Source: Trebouxia sp. TZW2008
Taxonomy: Eukaryota > Chlorophyta > Trebouxiophyceae > Trebouxiales > Trebouxiaceae
Direction: 5' to 3'
DNA: 64,000 nt
Assembly (NCBI GenBank): GCA_002118135.1
Contig: BDIU01000388.1
Coordinates: forward strand, 62,001-126,000
Under the pieces are notes generated by a model. That model made no database searches, was not told the DNA's origin, and was given only the letters and a program-made list of their open reading frames with translations. The position numbers and the translations under genes are program-made. Of the stretch, positions 21,655 to 34,500 are shown piece by piece; the stretch's first letter is position 1, and every line of letters begins with the position of its first letter.

Positions 21655-24437
21655 TCACAAGACGCAGTGATACTTCTTCCTCTGCTTTAGCATGCAACTG
21701 CAGTACGAAGAGTGGACACTGAAGCAAAGTTGAGAGCACTGACCTTTGGCACTGCATGAGGGCATGGACCACCAGGATGACTCAGACTCTGCAAATTTGC
21801 TGACACACTGCTCGCTATGCTGGCCTGTACTGCTGATTTGCGCCAAGTCTGGCTGTCCCCAATCTGAAAAGCACTGCCCATGTGCGCCCCAATGACTCTT
21901 CATGCCCTGCTGCTGCTGTCCTTGTTGCTGAAGCTGTTGTTGCTGCTGCTGCGCATGTTGTGACCTTTGCGCCTGCTGGGCATGCTGTGAACTCTGCCCC
22001 TGCGGTGCATGCTGCCCCTGCTGGGCATGCTGTGACACCTGTCCCTGCTGCGCATGCTGTGACCGCTGCGCCTGTTGGGCATGCTGAGTTCCTTGTGCCT
22101 GCTGTTGCCAGCTGCCATCCCATGTTGGCTGATCCCAACTTGTGAATGCCTGAGGGGCTGCCTTTGGCATTGACGGCATTCTACTGAACACAGCAGTTGA
22201 TTCACTGCTCAGATGCATGCAACTGCTGCCTGTGGTCACGGACCAACTCCACCCTGGAGTCTGCTTGCTCAGCTCAGACCTCATTGAGTCATGAGGCAGC
22301 GAGCTGCTGCGGGCTGACTCATCAAGCTGTGAAGGCAGTGACACCCAAGTTGCAGGCTGCATGGGTTGACTCATGTCAATACTTGTGCAAAAGTGACTAA
22401 TGGATGCGTCCAACAAGTCAGCTGCCATTTCCATGCTGCTTAGGTCGCAGCTGGTTGCTGTACCCAAGTCTGACTGATGATGAAGGCAATCATTGGGGCG
22501 CATGAAGTCCAGTGAGGGAGTCAAACCAGGCTGTGTGAATTCTGGCGACATCAGGAAGCTTCCAGGAGGCATCGAGATAGGGCTAAGCTGCTCATGCATA
22601 GTGTCACGTGCTGATTGAGTTGTATAGAATGACTCATTGACATGACACACTACAGCGCTGTCAGATCTGTGCTGAGCTGAGTCCGGTTGACACAAGCTAA
22701 GCGCAGGCAAATAGCAGAACCCATCTGAGCCTGCTGCTGTAGTTGCTTCACACTTGACATTAGACTGAGTGGACGTGCTGGGCAATGCTGGCTCAGCGGC
22801 TATCTCTGATTCTACTTCACTTGGACTGGCACTCTCGTCCTCGCTGACACTGTCTACGCCTACATCAAAGGCTGTTTCTGCTGCCGCTGCTGCTGTGTGC
22901 ACCTCCTGCTGTTGTCTCTCGCATGGGTCCAGCTCCGGAACCTGTGCTGGGTCTGGCATTCTGCTTGACTCGTTATTCAAGATGGCATCTGCTTGTTTGT
23001 TGGCTGCGGGAGTGGCATAAGTAGCAGCAGCAGAGCCAACAGCTTTGTCTTTGCAAGGCGCTGAAGCAATGTCTTTTGGCTTGTCTTGTGAGCTGCTTGC
23101 AGATGGAGGGTTTGCTGTGCAGTAGATGCGTGGCAAGGCTGACACAGCAGAGCGCAGCACCACAGCTTCTGAAAGCTTGGCTACATCTGCGACTGCAGCT
23201 GATTCTGTCTTGACAATAGGTGCACCTGTCAAACACAGACATCCTGTTGGTAGCTTGCACTCTTAGCCTGAGTATTGTGGGCTTCGATGCAAGGCAGCTT
23301 GCGTCGGGACCGATGAGATTGGCAGCCCATGAAATCAAGACACCTTGTCGACACAATCATTCTGATCATGCTTGCCACACATCTGCAGCAGCTTGTAGAA
23401 CCTGCAAGATTCACACATGTTGAAAGAAGCAGCTACAGCGTGCATCATGGTGTTTGCACTGTGCGTTGCTGTAGCAAGCTGCATGGCGCATTGTTGCTGA
23501 CCATTGAGCAGCAGCACCAGACAGTGTGCCGACCGGGCAAGCATGACTAGTACAGCATGGCACTTGCTCCATGTATGGCTGTAGCAAGCCGCATGATGCA
23601 TTGGTACTGACCATTGGTGTGCAGCATCAGATGCTGTATGATTGGCAAGCGTGAGTAGTACAGCATGGCACTTATTCAATGTATGGCTGTACAAAGCTGC
23701 ATGATGCATAGGTACTGACCATTGGTGTGCAGCACCAGACACTGTGTGAACCCAGCACGCGTGACTAGTACAGCATGGCATTTGCACCATGCATGGCTGT
23801 ACGAAGCTGCATGACGCATCGTAACTGACCATTGGCAAGCAGCATCAAACACTGTGACAATTTGACAAGCATTGTAGTGAAGTGACGTTGTAGGGACTAT
23901 ATGCATATGCATGTAAAACTTACATGTGTCATGAGGAGCATTTGCGTTCTGCCGATAGAAGCTGAGCTCGTCTTCCTGTTTTGCCAACTTTTCTGACAGC
24001 TGTGCATTCTTCTGCTCTAGCTGGCAAAGTCTCACCTGAAGGTTGTGCAGATGCTCCCTTTTCCTGGACCTGAATCAACAGACATGAACCTGTAAAACTC
24101 AGGACAATCAGCAAGGAAGAGAAGCTGGCAAAGCTTTGACTTATACAAGCAAGGAGGCTTTGCACAGGATCCTGGCACATCCAAGCAAGGGCAAGGAGAA
24201 GGATATGAAGAATTACCTCGAGACAGAAGCGGTAGCCCTGTTCTTAGCAAGCCGTCTTTGCTTTTTCTCCTCAGCAAGGGACAGTGCCTCACTTGCTGGC
24301 CTCTTTTGTGGCCTTGAACACTGAGCCTGGTACTGCTGGTAGTCGTGGAGAGCTAACGTGTCGCGGGAGGAGGTGGTGGCAGCTTTGGTGTTGCAAGACT
24401 GACTGGTCACGCTACTGTTGACGTGCGTGAAAGGCAT
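21655..24437 (-). CDS. bZIP transcription factor with long low-complexity C terminus
   Basis: Exons are 24217-24437, 23924-24069 and 21655-23225 (1,938 nt, 645 aa; phases agree). The basic region KNRATASVSRSRKR has the invariant Asn-x7-Arg spacing of bZIP proteins and is split by intron 1. A leucine zipper follows at once: LHNLQ, VRLCQLEQ, NAQLSEKL, DELSFY. The rest is Ser/Ala-rich, ending in a His-Ala-Gln-Gln repeat tract and a poly-Gln segment typical of activation domains. The protein should bind DNA as a dimer in the nucleus; targets are unknown. The start is the first ATG upstream of the basic region. The 3' end is uncertain: a donor near 21745 could join a short exon beginning EEVSLRL. 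Intron 2 carries a tandem repeat. Confidence 0.85.
23450..23880. repeat. Tandem repeat in bZIP intron 2, about four units
   Basis: Units of about 100-120 nt share actagtacagcatggca, a tactgaccattgg block and a chatgctgtacnaagctgcatga-like core. They lie between exons 2 and 3 and differ by many substitutions. No overlap with the bZIP exons was recognised, unlike most ladders in this window. Confidence 0.75.
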
Positions 24438-24616
24438 GGAAGAATGAACCCGCTGCCAGTTGCAAAGTCTCCCTGCGAAACAGCCAACCCGTCGTGTGCT
24501 TCAGCTCTTGAACAACCAGATGCTCGTTTGAAAATTCCGTGTGCCTGTGAACCTTGCTGGACGGGTTCAAAATTGAGAGTCAAGCGCGACTGTGCGTACG
24601 GTGTACCTGCTAAACA

Positions 24617-25033
24617 ATGGCTCCTGAGCCCAAGAGCTCTTGCTGTACGAGTCCGGTCGGCCTTGAAGGACCTCAGTTAACCGACTGTGTATTGACTCGC
24701 GATTTAAAAAATGCTCCTTACAAACGTCAGATCCGTAGTGATAACAGTCCGATGCAAGCTGATCCTGTCACGATGGCATGCCGCTGCTTGACCCGAAAGC
24801 CGGCAGAACTTGCCACACCTGTCGCCGCTGCTCAGCTTGGACAGCTTTACGGCTCTGTTGCTCGCCAGTCCACAACGTCGCGGCGGTCAACAGGCGATGC
24901 TGTTAACACAGCCGGCGCCAAGCTCGCTTTCATGTGTCATAATCAGCCTGTACAGCCCCACATGCTTCACATGTTCTGTACCTCTTGCATGTCACCAGCA
25001 TTGCAGCGCTGTTTTGGCCTTTCCTTGCGCTAG
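24617..25033 (+). CDS. Doubtful 138-codon ORF opposite the bZIP start
   Basis: An ATG in good context (aacaatgg) opens 138 codons on plus, 180 bp from the divergent bZIP start. Composition is mixed, with several Cys residues and a Thr/Ser/Arg stretch. No domain or signal is recognisable. It could be a real small gene, a first exon, or chance. Confidence 0.25.
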   Translation: MAPEPKSSCCTSPVGLEGPQLTDCVLTRDLKNAPYKRQIRSDNSPMQADPVTMACRCLTRKPAELATPVAAAQLGQLYGSVARQSTTSRRSTGDAVNTAGAKLAFMCHNQPVQPHMLHMFCTSCMSPALQRCFGLSLR

Positions 25034-25058
25034 CGGCAGGCATATAATTATGGGCTAA

Positions 25059-25526
25059 GGCGCTCCACATGAAGGCACCCTAACCGACAGTCTCTTAAGG
25101 CAGAACATTCGATGCCTTTTGCACTATTCTGGCCAGCATCAAAGGAAAATATGTCCTCAGGCAGCTCCTTTCCTGATGCAAAATGTAATCCTGGTGTCCT
25201 CCACTTGGTGTTGGTGCTGTTGCAGGACAGGCTGCAATGCAGCAAAGCAATCTGCCTTAGACAATTTCCTTCCATGCCACGTTGCAAAGGCTCCATCACC
25301 CAGCAGCCCAAGACAAGTTGGCGCTATGTCATGTGGTGTGCAGGAAACAAGACCAGCAGCACTGCGCAAGCATGCTTGCCATCACCAATGCCGAGGTCAA
25401 AACAGTTGGCATGAAGGAATTATTTGACTGCACAAGACTGCAAATTCACAGCTTCAATGACTGTGATGAAATAAAGTGACGTGCACTTCAGTGTAAGCCT
25501 GAAGTCACAACACAATCAAGCGGCGT
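25059..25526. other. Region downstream of COQ8, no gene recognised
   Basis: Short overlapping ORFs on both strands have no recognisable product. This should contain the 3' UTR and polyadenylation site of the COQ8-like gene. Confidence 0.4.
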
Positions 25527-28500
25527 CTAGTCAAATTTGTAGCCTTGAGCACAGTCAAGAAGGATGTCACGGCAAGGCACCAGGGCTCCAAGTTTGATAC
25601 AAGCCAGGAAGGCCCCACTGAGCTTCCTGTGAAGAGAGTATGCCTCTTCAGGAGGAGCAGTCAACCTATGCTTCAGCATGATGCCTCCTAAGGCTGCAAT
25701 CTTGCGGGACAATGCGCTGTGTTTGGAGAAGTCGTACAGACCCTCAGTGGAGAATGGCTGACCCACAAGGTAGCCAGCGTCACAATGAGCATCCAGCATG
25801 ACCTTGGACTCATCACCTGAAAGGACAGCATTCACTTTCAGGATACCAGCATGACACCTCCTAAAGGTGCAGTCTTGTGACACAACGCGCTCTGTTTGCA
25901 GAAGTTGTACAGGCCCGCTTTGGAGAAGGGCTGACCCACAAGGTAGCCAGCATCACAATGAGCGTTCAGCATGACCTTTGACTCATCACCTGCAAGGCAG
26001 CACCCATGTTTTGTGGCAGTTGCTTGTGAGTGCTTTCACGATACTGGCATGACGCCTCATAATGCTGCAATCTTGCGGGACAAGGCGCTGTGTTTGGAGA
26101 AGTCGTACAGACCCTCTCTCAAGAAGGGCTGACCCACAAGGTAGCCAACATCACAGTGAGCGTCCAGCATGACCTTTGACTCATTACCTGCAGGCCAGCA
26201 CCTGTCATTCACAGCATTCACTTTTGAGCACTTTCAGGGTATCTGCAGCAGGCCTGCTACTGCTGTAATCTTGCGAGGTAAGGCACTGCGTTTGAAGAAG
26301 TTGTACAGACCCTCTGTGGAGAAGGGCTGACCCACAAGGTAGCCAGCGTCACAGTGAGCGTCCAGCATTACCTTTGACTCATCGCCTGCAGACCAGCAGC
26401 AGCACTGTTAGAGAAAGTGGATTTGTTTTTTACTGAGCGCTTTCAGGAGTGTGCATGTTGCATGCATTGAGGACACCTCGAAGGCATTGCAATACGACTT
26501 GCATTGATTGTAGCCTGGAGCAACATCCGCACAGGCCCTGCACTCTCTTGCTTGACTTCACTTACGCGCATGTCATAAGTTGCAGCACAACCTAAGCAAC
26601 CATGGGGTCTCAAGCATTAACAGCAGAAGCCAGCCAAGTGAGCGTTGACTCCCATGCAAAGCAGCAGCAGCCACCCAAGGGACCGTTGAGTCTCATGCAG
26701 TAGCGGCAGCGGCTCACCTGTAAGGAACTTGAGTCTTGTAGACCGCAAGATCACTTCCTCCCTGTTCTTATCAGCACAGGCAAGCACCATACGCAGGTAG
26801 TCATCCACAAAAGGCTTTGGATACTCCTTGGCTGCTCCAAAGTCAATCAGGTGCAGCTGATCTGCGTGCTCATCATACAGAAAGTTCCCCCAGTTGGGGT
26901 CTGTCTGCATGAAGCGCCAGTTGAACAGCTCCCGGATTGTTAGGCGAAGCAGTAGAGCACCCACGTCATTCCGGATGTCCTGTGACATGGTCTTCACCTG
27001 CACCACATGGGAGCACTTGGCCTTGTATCATTATCATTGCAGCATTTTTGGCGTGTTGAATGTTTTCATACAGCAAGTTCCTGCTGCTGTTATCTGTCGA
27101 CATGAAGCGCCAGTCGAACAGCTCCCGGATTGTGAGGCGAAGCAGTATAGCACCTACGTCATTGCGAATGTCCTGTGCCATGATCTTGACCTGCACCACA
27201 GCGCCTGTTGTGGTATTGATGCAGCGTTATTGATGTGATGAATGCCGTCGTACAGGAAGTTGCCCCAGTCGGGGTCTGTCGGCATGAAGCGTCAGTCAGG
27301 CAGCTCCCGGAGGATTGTGAGGCGAAGCAGTAGAGCACCCACGTCATTGCAAATATCCTGTGACATGGTTTTTACCTGCACCACATGGGATCACCCATTG
27401 TTTTGTCAATGCATAAGTCAATTGGTATTAATCTCTGAAAACAATGATCACCATTGTCAATGACATTGAGACTGCTATAGTGATAGCTTCAAGTGCAGAA
27501 GCGCTGAAGTTCATCAGGAATGCAGCATCTGCTTGACGCTTAGATCATAGCATATCAAATGGAATGCTGTACGTAACGCCGTGTGGATGCTAGCAAGGAT
27601 AGAAGTATGTTTGCATCCCCAATTTCAGGCCATGGACCCTTGACAAGTGCATGTTGTACCTGTCAGCAAGCATGAATAAGGCAAAAATTACCTTGTCAAC
27701 GTGTTTTCTCAACCTTTGTGTGTAAACGCATTGCAAGTGCATGATGTCACTGTCAGCAGAAGTGGATCGAGGCAAAATTCACCTTGTCAATATGTATTCA
27801 CAAAACTTTGTGTGTAACTACATTGCAAATGCATGTTGTCACTGTTAGCAGGAATGGATTCAGGCAAAGTTTACCTTGTCAATGTGCACTCCAGGAACCC
27901 ATTCACTGGTGATGACAGTTTTGCCTGAAAGCTCGTCTATAGTGTCCGGCACATTGAAGCTCTCTGCCAAGTCAGGGTCGCTGCTGATGAGCTTCTTAAA
28001 GCGTTTCTGGCAGCGCGCCTCGTACTCATAGTCACACTCCATGGCAAGCTCTCGCTTGGCCACCTAAAGGTTCAACACAACTCATTTGCAGATGCTCTCT
28101 GCCAATTTGGGGTCACTGCTGATGAGCCTTTTTGAGCGCTTCTGACAGCGTGCCTCAATCTCATAGTCACACTCCATGGCAAGCTCTCGTTTTGCCACCT
28201 ACAGCCATTTGCACACGTCAGTTGACGCGGGAAACTTGTAGGTGTCATTTAGAGACCAAAGTCACAGCTGCAAGTTGATGCAGGCATTGCAATCAATGCA
28301 AACTTCTGGAAAAAGAGCTTTCCAAGGCGTGTCTGGCCAGGCTGATGGTCCTTGCATCAATAGGGATGGTAGGTGACCTGAACAGGTGCTGGTATCATTC
28401 ATGCGTGGTGAAAGCTGAGCATAGGCAGCAAAGCATGTGCAAGGCTTACTTCATTCATTCATTCATTTCCTTATAGATGTGGGCTAGGCAGGAACTAGGT

Positions 28501-31500
28501 ACCTACAGAAGCAACCAAGTGTCTCCCACCAGTTCGATCATGTGCTAAACCTAAACCAATTATATTGGACATGAAGGGCGGAGAGGTCGTTGTACACAGT
28601 TGACTGCCAAGTATCTCTGGCAAGTGACCCTTGGCCTGAGTGCCCAAACATACATTGATAAGGCAGTCTGTCCTGTGACATTCGTGCTGTGTGACTAAGC
28701 CATCTAAGCCTCCTGTGGGCAACAACCTGATCAAGGCTAGGCAGCTTGCAACGGGTCAAGGCTTACTTCACCTGCTTGTTCAACAGGCCCTTAGGCAGCA
28801 CGTTGGCAAAGGGTTACAGACCCCTGACTTTGGACTGTATGAGTGCCACAGTTGACCTTACTCCCATGCTTGCAGTCACAAGCATAGTGCCTCACAGCAC
28901 AAGCAGCAAAGCATGTGCAGGTCTTGCTTCATCTGCTTGCTGAATGTAGACCCTTTGGGCAGCAGGTTGGTGAGGTTGTCAGTCGAGGCAGACTACTTGA
29001 CTATTGCAGTTGCCCTGACTCCGATGTTCTCAGTCACAAGCATCATACTACTTGACTGTTGCAGTTCGCCCAAATCCCATGTTCACAGTCACAAGCATCA
29101 TACTGCTTGACTGTTGCAGATGACCTCAGTCCCATGTGCTCAGTCATAAGCATCATGAGAGCACAGGCATCAGAGCAGGTCCTAATTCAGCTGCTTCACG
29201 CGCATAGAGATGCTTAAGCAGGTTGACGGTTCTGAAAGTGCAGACTGCTGAGTTCAGACTTTATGACTGCCGCAATTGGCCGTCACACCAGGAATGCAGT
29301 CATGAGCATTGTGGTTTGGAGCATAGGCATCAAAGCAGGTGCAGGTTCTACTTCAGCTGCTTGCCTTGCGCAGAGATGCTTAAGCAGCAGGTTGACGATG
29401 TTGAAAGTGCAGACTGCTGAGTTCAGACTTTATGACTGTCGCAAATGGCCGTGACACCGTGAATGCAATCATAAGCATGATGGTTTGGAGCATAGCCAGC
29501 ACTGAGTGTGCAAGTCTTACTTCAGCTGCTTGCTCCACATAGAGCCCCTTTGGCAGCAGGTTAGCAATGTTGATGAGGCGCATGAGGTTGTCAACATCAC
29601 TCTCTATGCTGCGCGCGACACCCGGGTACTGGATCTTCATGGCAAAGCGGCGCCCATCGTGCAGCTTGCCACCATGTACCTGTTGGGCAAAGCAGGAACT
29701 CAGTGTGTGAATTTGTCAGCGTCACTCTCTATGCTGCGAGCCACACCTGGGAACTGGATCTGCATGGCAAAATGGCGCCCAACATGCAGCTTGCTGCCAT
29801 GTACCTCTTGAGCAAAGCAGAAGCTCAGTGTGTGACTGCAGTCCATGATTGTATCAAGACCTCCAGCTTATTGGCATGTCCACAATGGCAGTAGCACAGC
29901 AAGCATTTGTCAGGCTCAACCCAAGCAAGATACACCCTTGTCTGGTCAAGAGACACCTTAACCTGTACTTTCACACATTGTTATGTGCTTTGAAGCCACA
30001 AATTTCTATGAGTCGCATCTGATTCCCAAGCTGAAAACAAGAGTTGACGACTGATTGACTGATTGACCCACTGATTGACTGACTGACTGATAGACTAGTT
30101 CGTTGATTGAAGAGGCTGACCTGTCCTATGGAGGCAGCAGCAAGGGGTTCATCCTCAAAGGTGGCCATCTTGGTACGCCAGTCTGGCCCCAGCTCTGCAG
30201 CAATCACCTTCTGCAACTGCCCCTGGGGCATCACATCTGCTCCTGCCCTCACGCGCTCCAGTGCTTGCTGGAACTGCATCATGCCGTGATCAAGTTGCTG
30301 TCAGCCTCAGAGTGAGCCCATGACCAACAACGCTTCGACTATTTGCTGTTTGAGATGGGTCAAACATGGCACTTGTAAGGGCAGCAATTGTGGCAGAGCT
30401 GCGGCCAAAGTCAGGACCCAGCTTTGCAGCAATCACATCCTGCAACTGCCCATGGGGCATCACATCTACCCTGCCCCTCACCCGCTCCAACGCTTGCTGG
30501 AACTGCATCATGCCATGATCAATTTGCTGTGTTTGCTAACGGAACAATGCCGTGAACACTTTGCTAAGGGAACCATGCCGTGGATGCTTTGCCAAGGGAA
30601 CCATGCTGTGAACACTTTGCTGTCAGTGTCGGCCGATGGCAGACAGTGATTGAGCTGTTAGCACTTGGAGATGCGCCGCATGTGGCTCATGCAAGAGCAG
30701 CAGTTGCTGCAGAGCTGGGGCCAAATTTGGGCCCCAGCTCTGCAGAATGCATCCTCTGCCCCTGCCCTTTCCCGCTCCAAGGCTTGCTGGAACTGCACCA
30801 GGCTTGAACTCTTTGCCAGTGCCAGAAAATGCTTTGAAGAGTCTGCTCAAAAAGAGACGCCATGGCACGCGTAGGAGGGGTCACGAACTATTCTCAATGT
30901 GCCATACCAAGTCTTGTCGATGGTAGATGAGCTAATGGACATGCAACAGCCTGAAGCAAACAGGCTTACCCTTTGCAGCATGCTGTTGCCCCTGCTGTAC
31001 TGTGTGCGTCCAGTGCCGGTTGGCAATGCAGTTTGAGCACTAACAGGCAGCGCAGAACAAGACACATAGGAGATTCGGCGTACTGAATGCAGAGCAGCAT
31101 GAGCAAAGTGGTCAAAACGCCTGCCTGCCGCGAGAATGAGCAGCGGCACAGACCAAGGCATTAGCTTTGAGAGTGCAGTCATCTGAAAATATGACTACAC
31201 AGATTCATGCAGCAGAGATGCCAAATGAACCAGTTGCAGCTGAGCCTCCGTTAGTGTCTTGGTCTTTACCCTTTTTTTCTTGTGTTTTGAACCATGAACT
31301 TGTGACCCATTGGTCAGATTGGGTGATCTCATTGCATGGCATGTCGAAAGGTAGGCTGCTGTGTATGCCAAACATGCCTGCCCTTGTGGCCAGGTATGGC
31401 AGGTGTCAAGAAAAGTTGGGCCCAAAAACCCCCGACTGACCTGAGGAGGAAGAACACCTTCATCCTGGATGGACAGCATCTGTCCCAGCTTCAGGGCAGC

Positions 31501-34500
31501 TCCACGCATGCGGCACAGGGCTGTTGCCAGTCTCTCAGCGTTCTTGTCGGTCAAGTAAGCGTTGAAGCCTTCCTGCTTGGCCTTGTCCGAGGGCGCAAAG
31601 TAGTTGCTGACCTACAACAGCCAGCAAGATCGCTCACCACCACTAGGCAAGGCGTCAAGTAACTGCTGACAATGTATTGCTGTCAACCTCTCAGCTTTCT
31701 TGTCAGTCAGGCAAGCTTTGAAGCCTTCCTGCTTGGCCTTGTGTGAGGGCGCAAAGTTATTGCTGACCTGCAACAGCCAGCGTCAAAGTATGTGATTCCT
31801 GGCCACATCTGATAGCTTGAGATATCATCTGTCAGGTAAGCATTTGAGCCTTCCTGCTCGGCCTTGTCTGAGGGCGCAATGTAATTGCTGACCTGCAGAA
31901 CACAACCTTACCAGATATCAAGCCGACATTAGAGTGGAACTGACCAGAAGACAAAAGAATCTTGTATGCCAGCTGCTTCCAGGCGGAATGCAACAGCAAC
32001 ATGCAACTTAGGAAGTCTCATATGCTGTCAAAGACCAAACTGGCAACAATACCAGCGAAATCTTGCATGTTTGCAAGACGACCCATCCTTTTGAGGGCCA
32101 CGTTTTTTCAATCTGTTTGTGCCCGTTTTATTTCTCCTATACTACCCTCATGGAAAGCTCCTGTTAGCAAGAATCAGGCAGGGAAATCACAGACTGACCG
32201 AGTCTTGCATGCTGCCAAAGATCAGGCTGGCATCCATGCCAGTCAGCGCCAGTCGGTAGCAGAAAAGCTGTAGTGCCAAATCCATTCAAGACACAAAGCA
32301 GACAATGCATTAATACTGACCGAGTCTTGCATGCTGCCAAAGACCAGGCTGAGACCCACACCACCAAAGTCTTACAGGAAAGTTATTTTCAGGCAGGCAT
32401 GAGGCAGGGAAAAGGGACTGACCGAGTCTCGCATGCTGCCAAAGACCAGACTGGCACCCATGCCCGCAAAGCCTGCAGCCCTGCCAAAAGCGCTGGACGG
32501 CACTCTCCGCTCCCTCAGCTTCTTCCTCACCTCCTCCTTCTGCTCACTGATCTGCAATTCAAGAATGCAAGTGAGCTCTAATTCCTCCTCAAGTGTGCAA
32601 TAACATCACTTGTCTTGCGCTTCAATGCACCAACATGATGCCCGGTGTTGCAAGCTGCTGGTCAGTACAGTCGCTGCTGCACAACAAATTGTGCAGTCAG
32701 GCTGTCGCAGAAGCTGCATGATAGAGCACAAACACAATGTCAGATGGATCTGCAAGCTGCTAGTCAGTAGTGTTCATCATTTCACATGAGACTGTAGAAT
32801 TAGGCTGTGTCTGCTGTCAAAGCTGCACAAGAAAGTACTAGAACAACAATGCAATGTTTACTTGAAGGCAGGCCGCAGATGCATTCATCAGCACTTCTGC
32901 TTGCATCTTCACCTGATCTTTGTGGAGCTTTAGCCTTTCCCTATGCCTCTCCTGCATCAGCCTGTGATATTCTCTGTGTTCACTTTGGGGGGCATGGGGA
33001 GGGGGTGGGGATGGAGGTTGGGTAGGCGCAGTCTGAGTGTTGCTGTCCAAGGTAGCTCCCACGTCAGATGGCATGCTGGGGGCCGCAGCTGTGGCAGTTG
33101 TTTCTGCAGCTGTGGCAGTGGGGTCAGACCTGACCCCAGGGCCTGCAGCTGCAGGAGGTGGGGCTGCTGATGGAGTGGCATTGGCTTCTCTGCTGGCTGC
33201 ATCAGCTTCCCTTGCAGATGTACTGGGCTGCTGCCTACACAGCAAGATTGTGAGTTTCCAGCTTGCCTGATGCTCATCCCAGCAGTATGACAGAGGAGAC
33301 AGGCAATGGGGCCTTCACATCAAATCCACAGTTGAGAGCACTAAAGGCAGGGCCAAGATCCAGCTGACAGAAGACTCTTGACTGTCAGATTGCTGTCAGC
33401 TAGATCTTGATTTGCTGAATCTTGCCCTGCTGAATTTGCAGACACCTGGCAACACGGCCATGCAGGTGTAGGTAATGCACCTGTCAGCTTCATTGGTCCT
33501 GGCAATAATTGTGTGCACCTCGTCTTCTGAGACTGATGTGGGGTTCTGTGGGTCATCCCGAAGGGCAGAAGGGGCTGCTGTGACAGGTTGAGGCTGAGGC
33601 GGGCCATCTGGGTGCAGTGACTGAGATGCTGTGGCACCCTCCAAGTGCTGCTTGGCCTCTGGTGTGGCTGCTGACTGTGACCAACCAGGAGCAGCTGCTG
33701 CAGGAGGTGCTGATGAAGCTGATGGTGCAGCTGCTGCAGAAGGGGCAGGCGGCACTGGGGCTGCTGCTGGCACAGCGTCTACTGACGAGGCTGATGGGTA
33801 CACACTGATGGGCTGTTGCGTCTGAGCATGGCTGGCAGGTCCACCTGCTGCTGCCTGTTGAAGCTGCTGCTGCAGCTGCAGGATCTGTTGCAGTGTGTTC
33901 TGGATTTGCTGTTGGGATGACTGGGCGGCAGACTCTGTGGCTTGGTAGACTGCTTGCGGCCCTCGGGGCACCGCGTTTACAATGCCAGCCAAGGCTTGTG
34001 CTGCTTGCTGCAGCTGCTGCTGCACATCTTGCAGAGACCTTGGGGGTGCTGTTGCAGCTGAGGGGGTATGAGCTGAGCTGGTGTGACTAGGCTCTGGCAA
34101 GGCGGCAAAAGATGCAGTCTGACGCTGTGCTTTGCCTGAAGTATTCAAGGAAGCCATTAGCAATTTTATACTGAGGCAAGTGGCAGAGGACTGGACAGGG
34201 CAGCAACTGCTCAGAAGTAAAGACAACGTCTTGTTCATGCAGTGGTAATACTTTGTGGTTGTAGTTGTCAGCAGCTTCAGGGATGAACGGCATGAAGCAG
34301 TCTAAGTTGACAGCAGGTAAAAAGCTGGTTGTTGCTGCATCGACCTACCTGCTGGAGCAGCTTCTGCCTTACTGCCACTGCTAAGCGTGCCTTGTCCCCC
34401 CTTTACATTGAAGGTGAGCATTCTGCCACGCACTGGCTCAGCTGCTGGCTGCCTTCCAGCAGCTGCACCAAACTCCTGTGACAGCTTCACACTGCCTGGC

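Noticed and set aside
33396..33480. Extension of COQ8 exon 4 to the ORF stop
   Set aside because: A gtgcat donor at 33480 joins exon 5 in phase; the extension reads through an intron.
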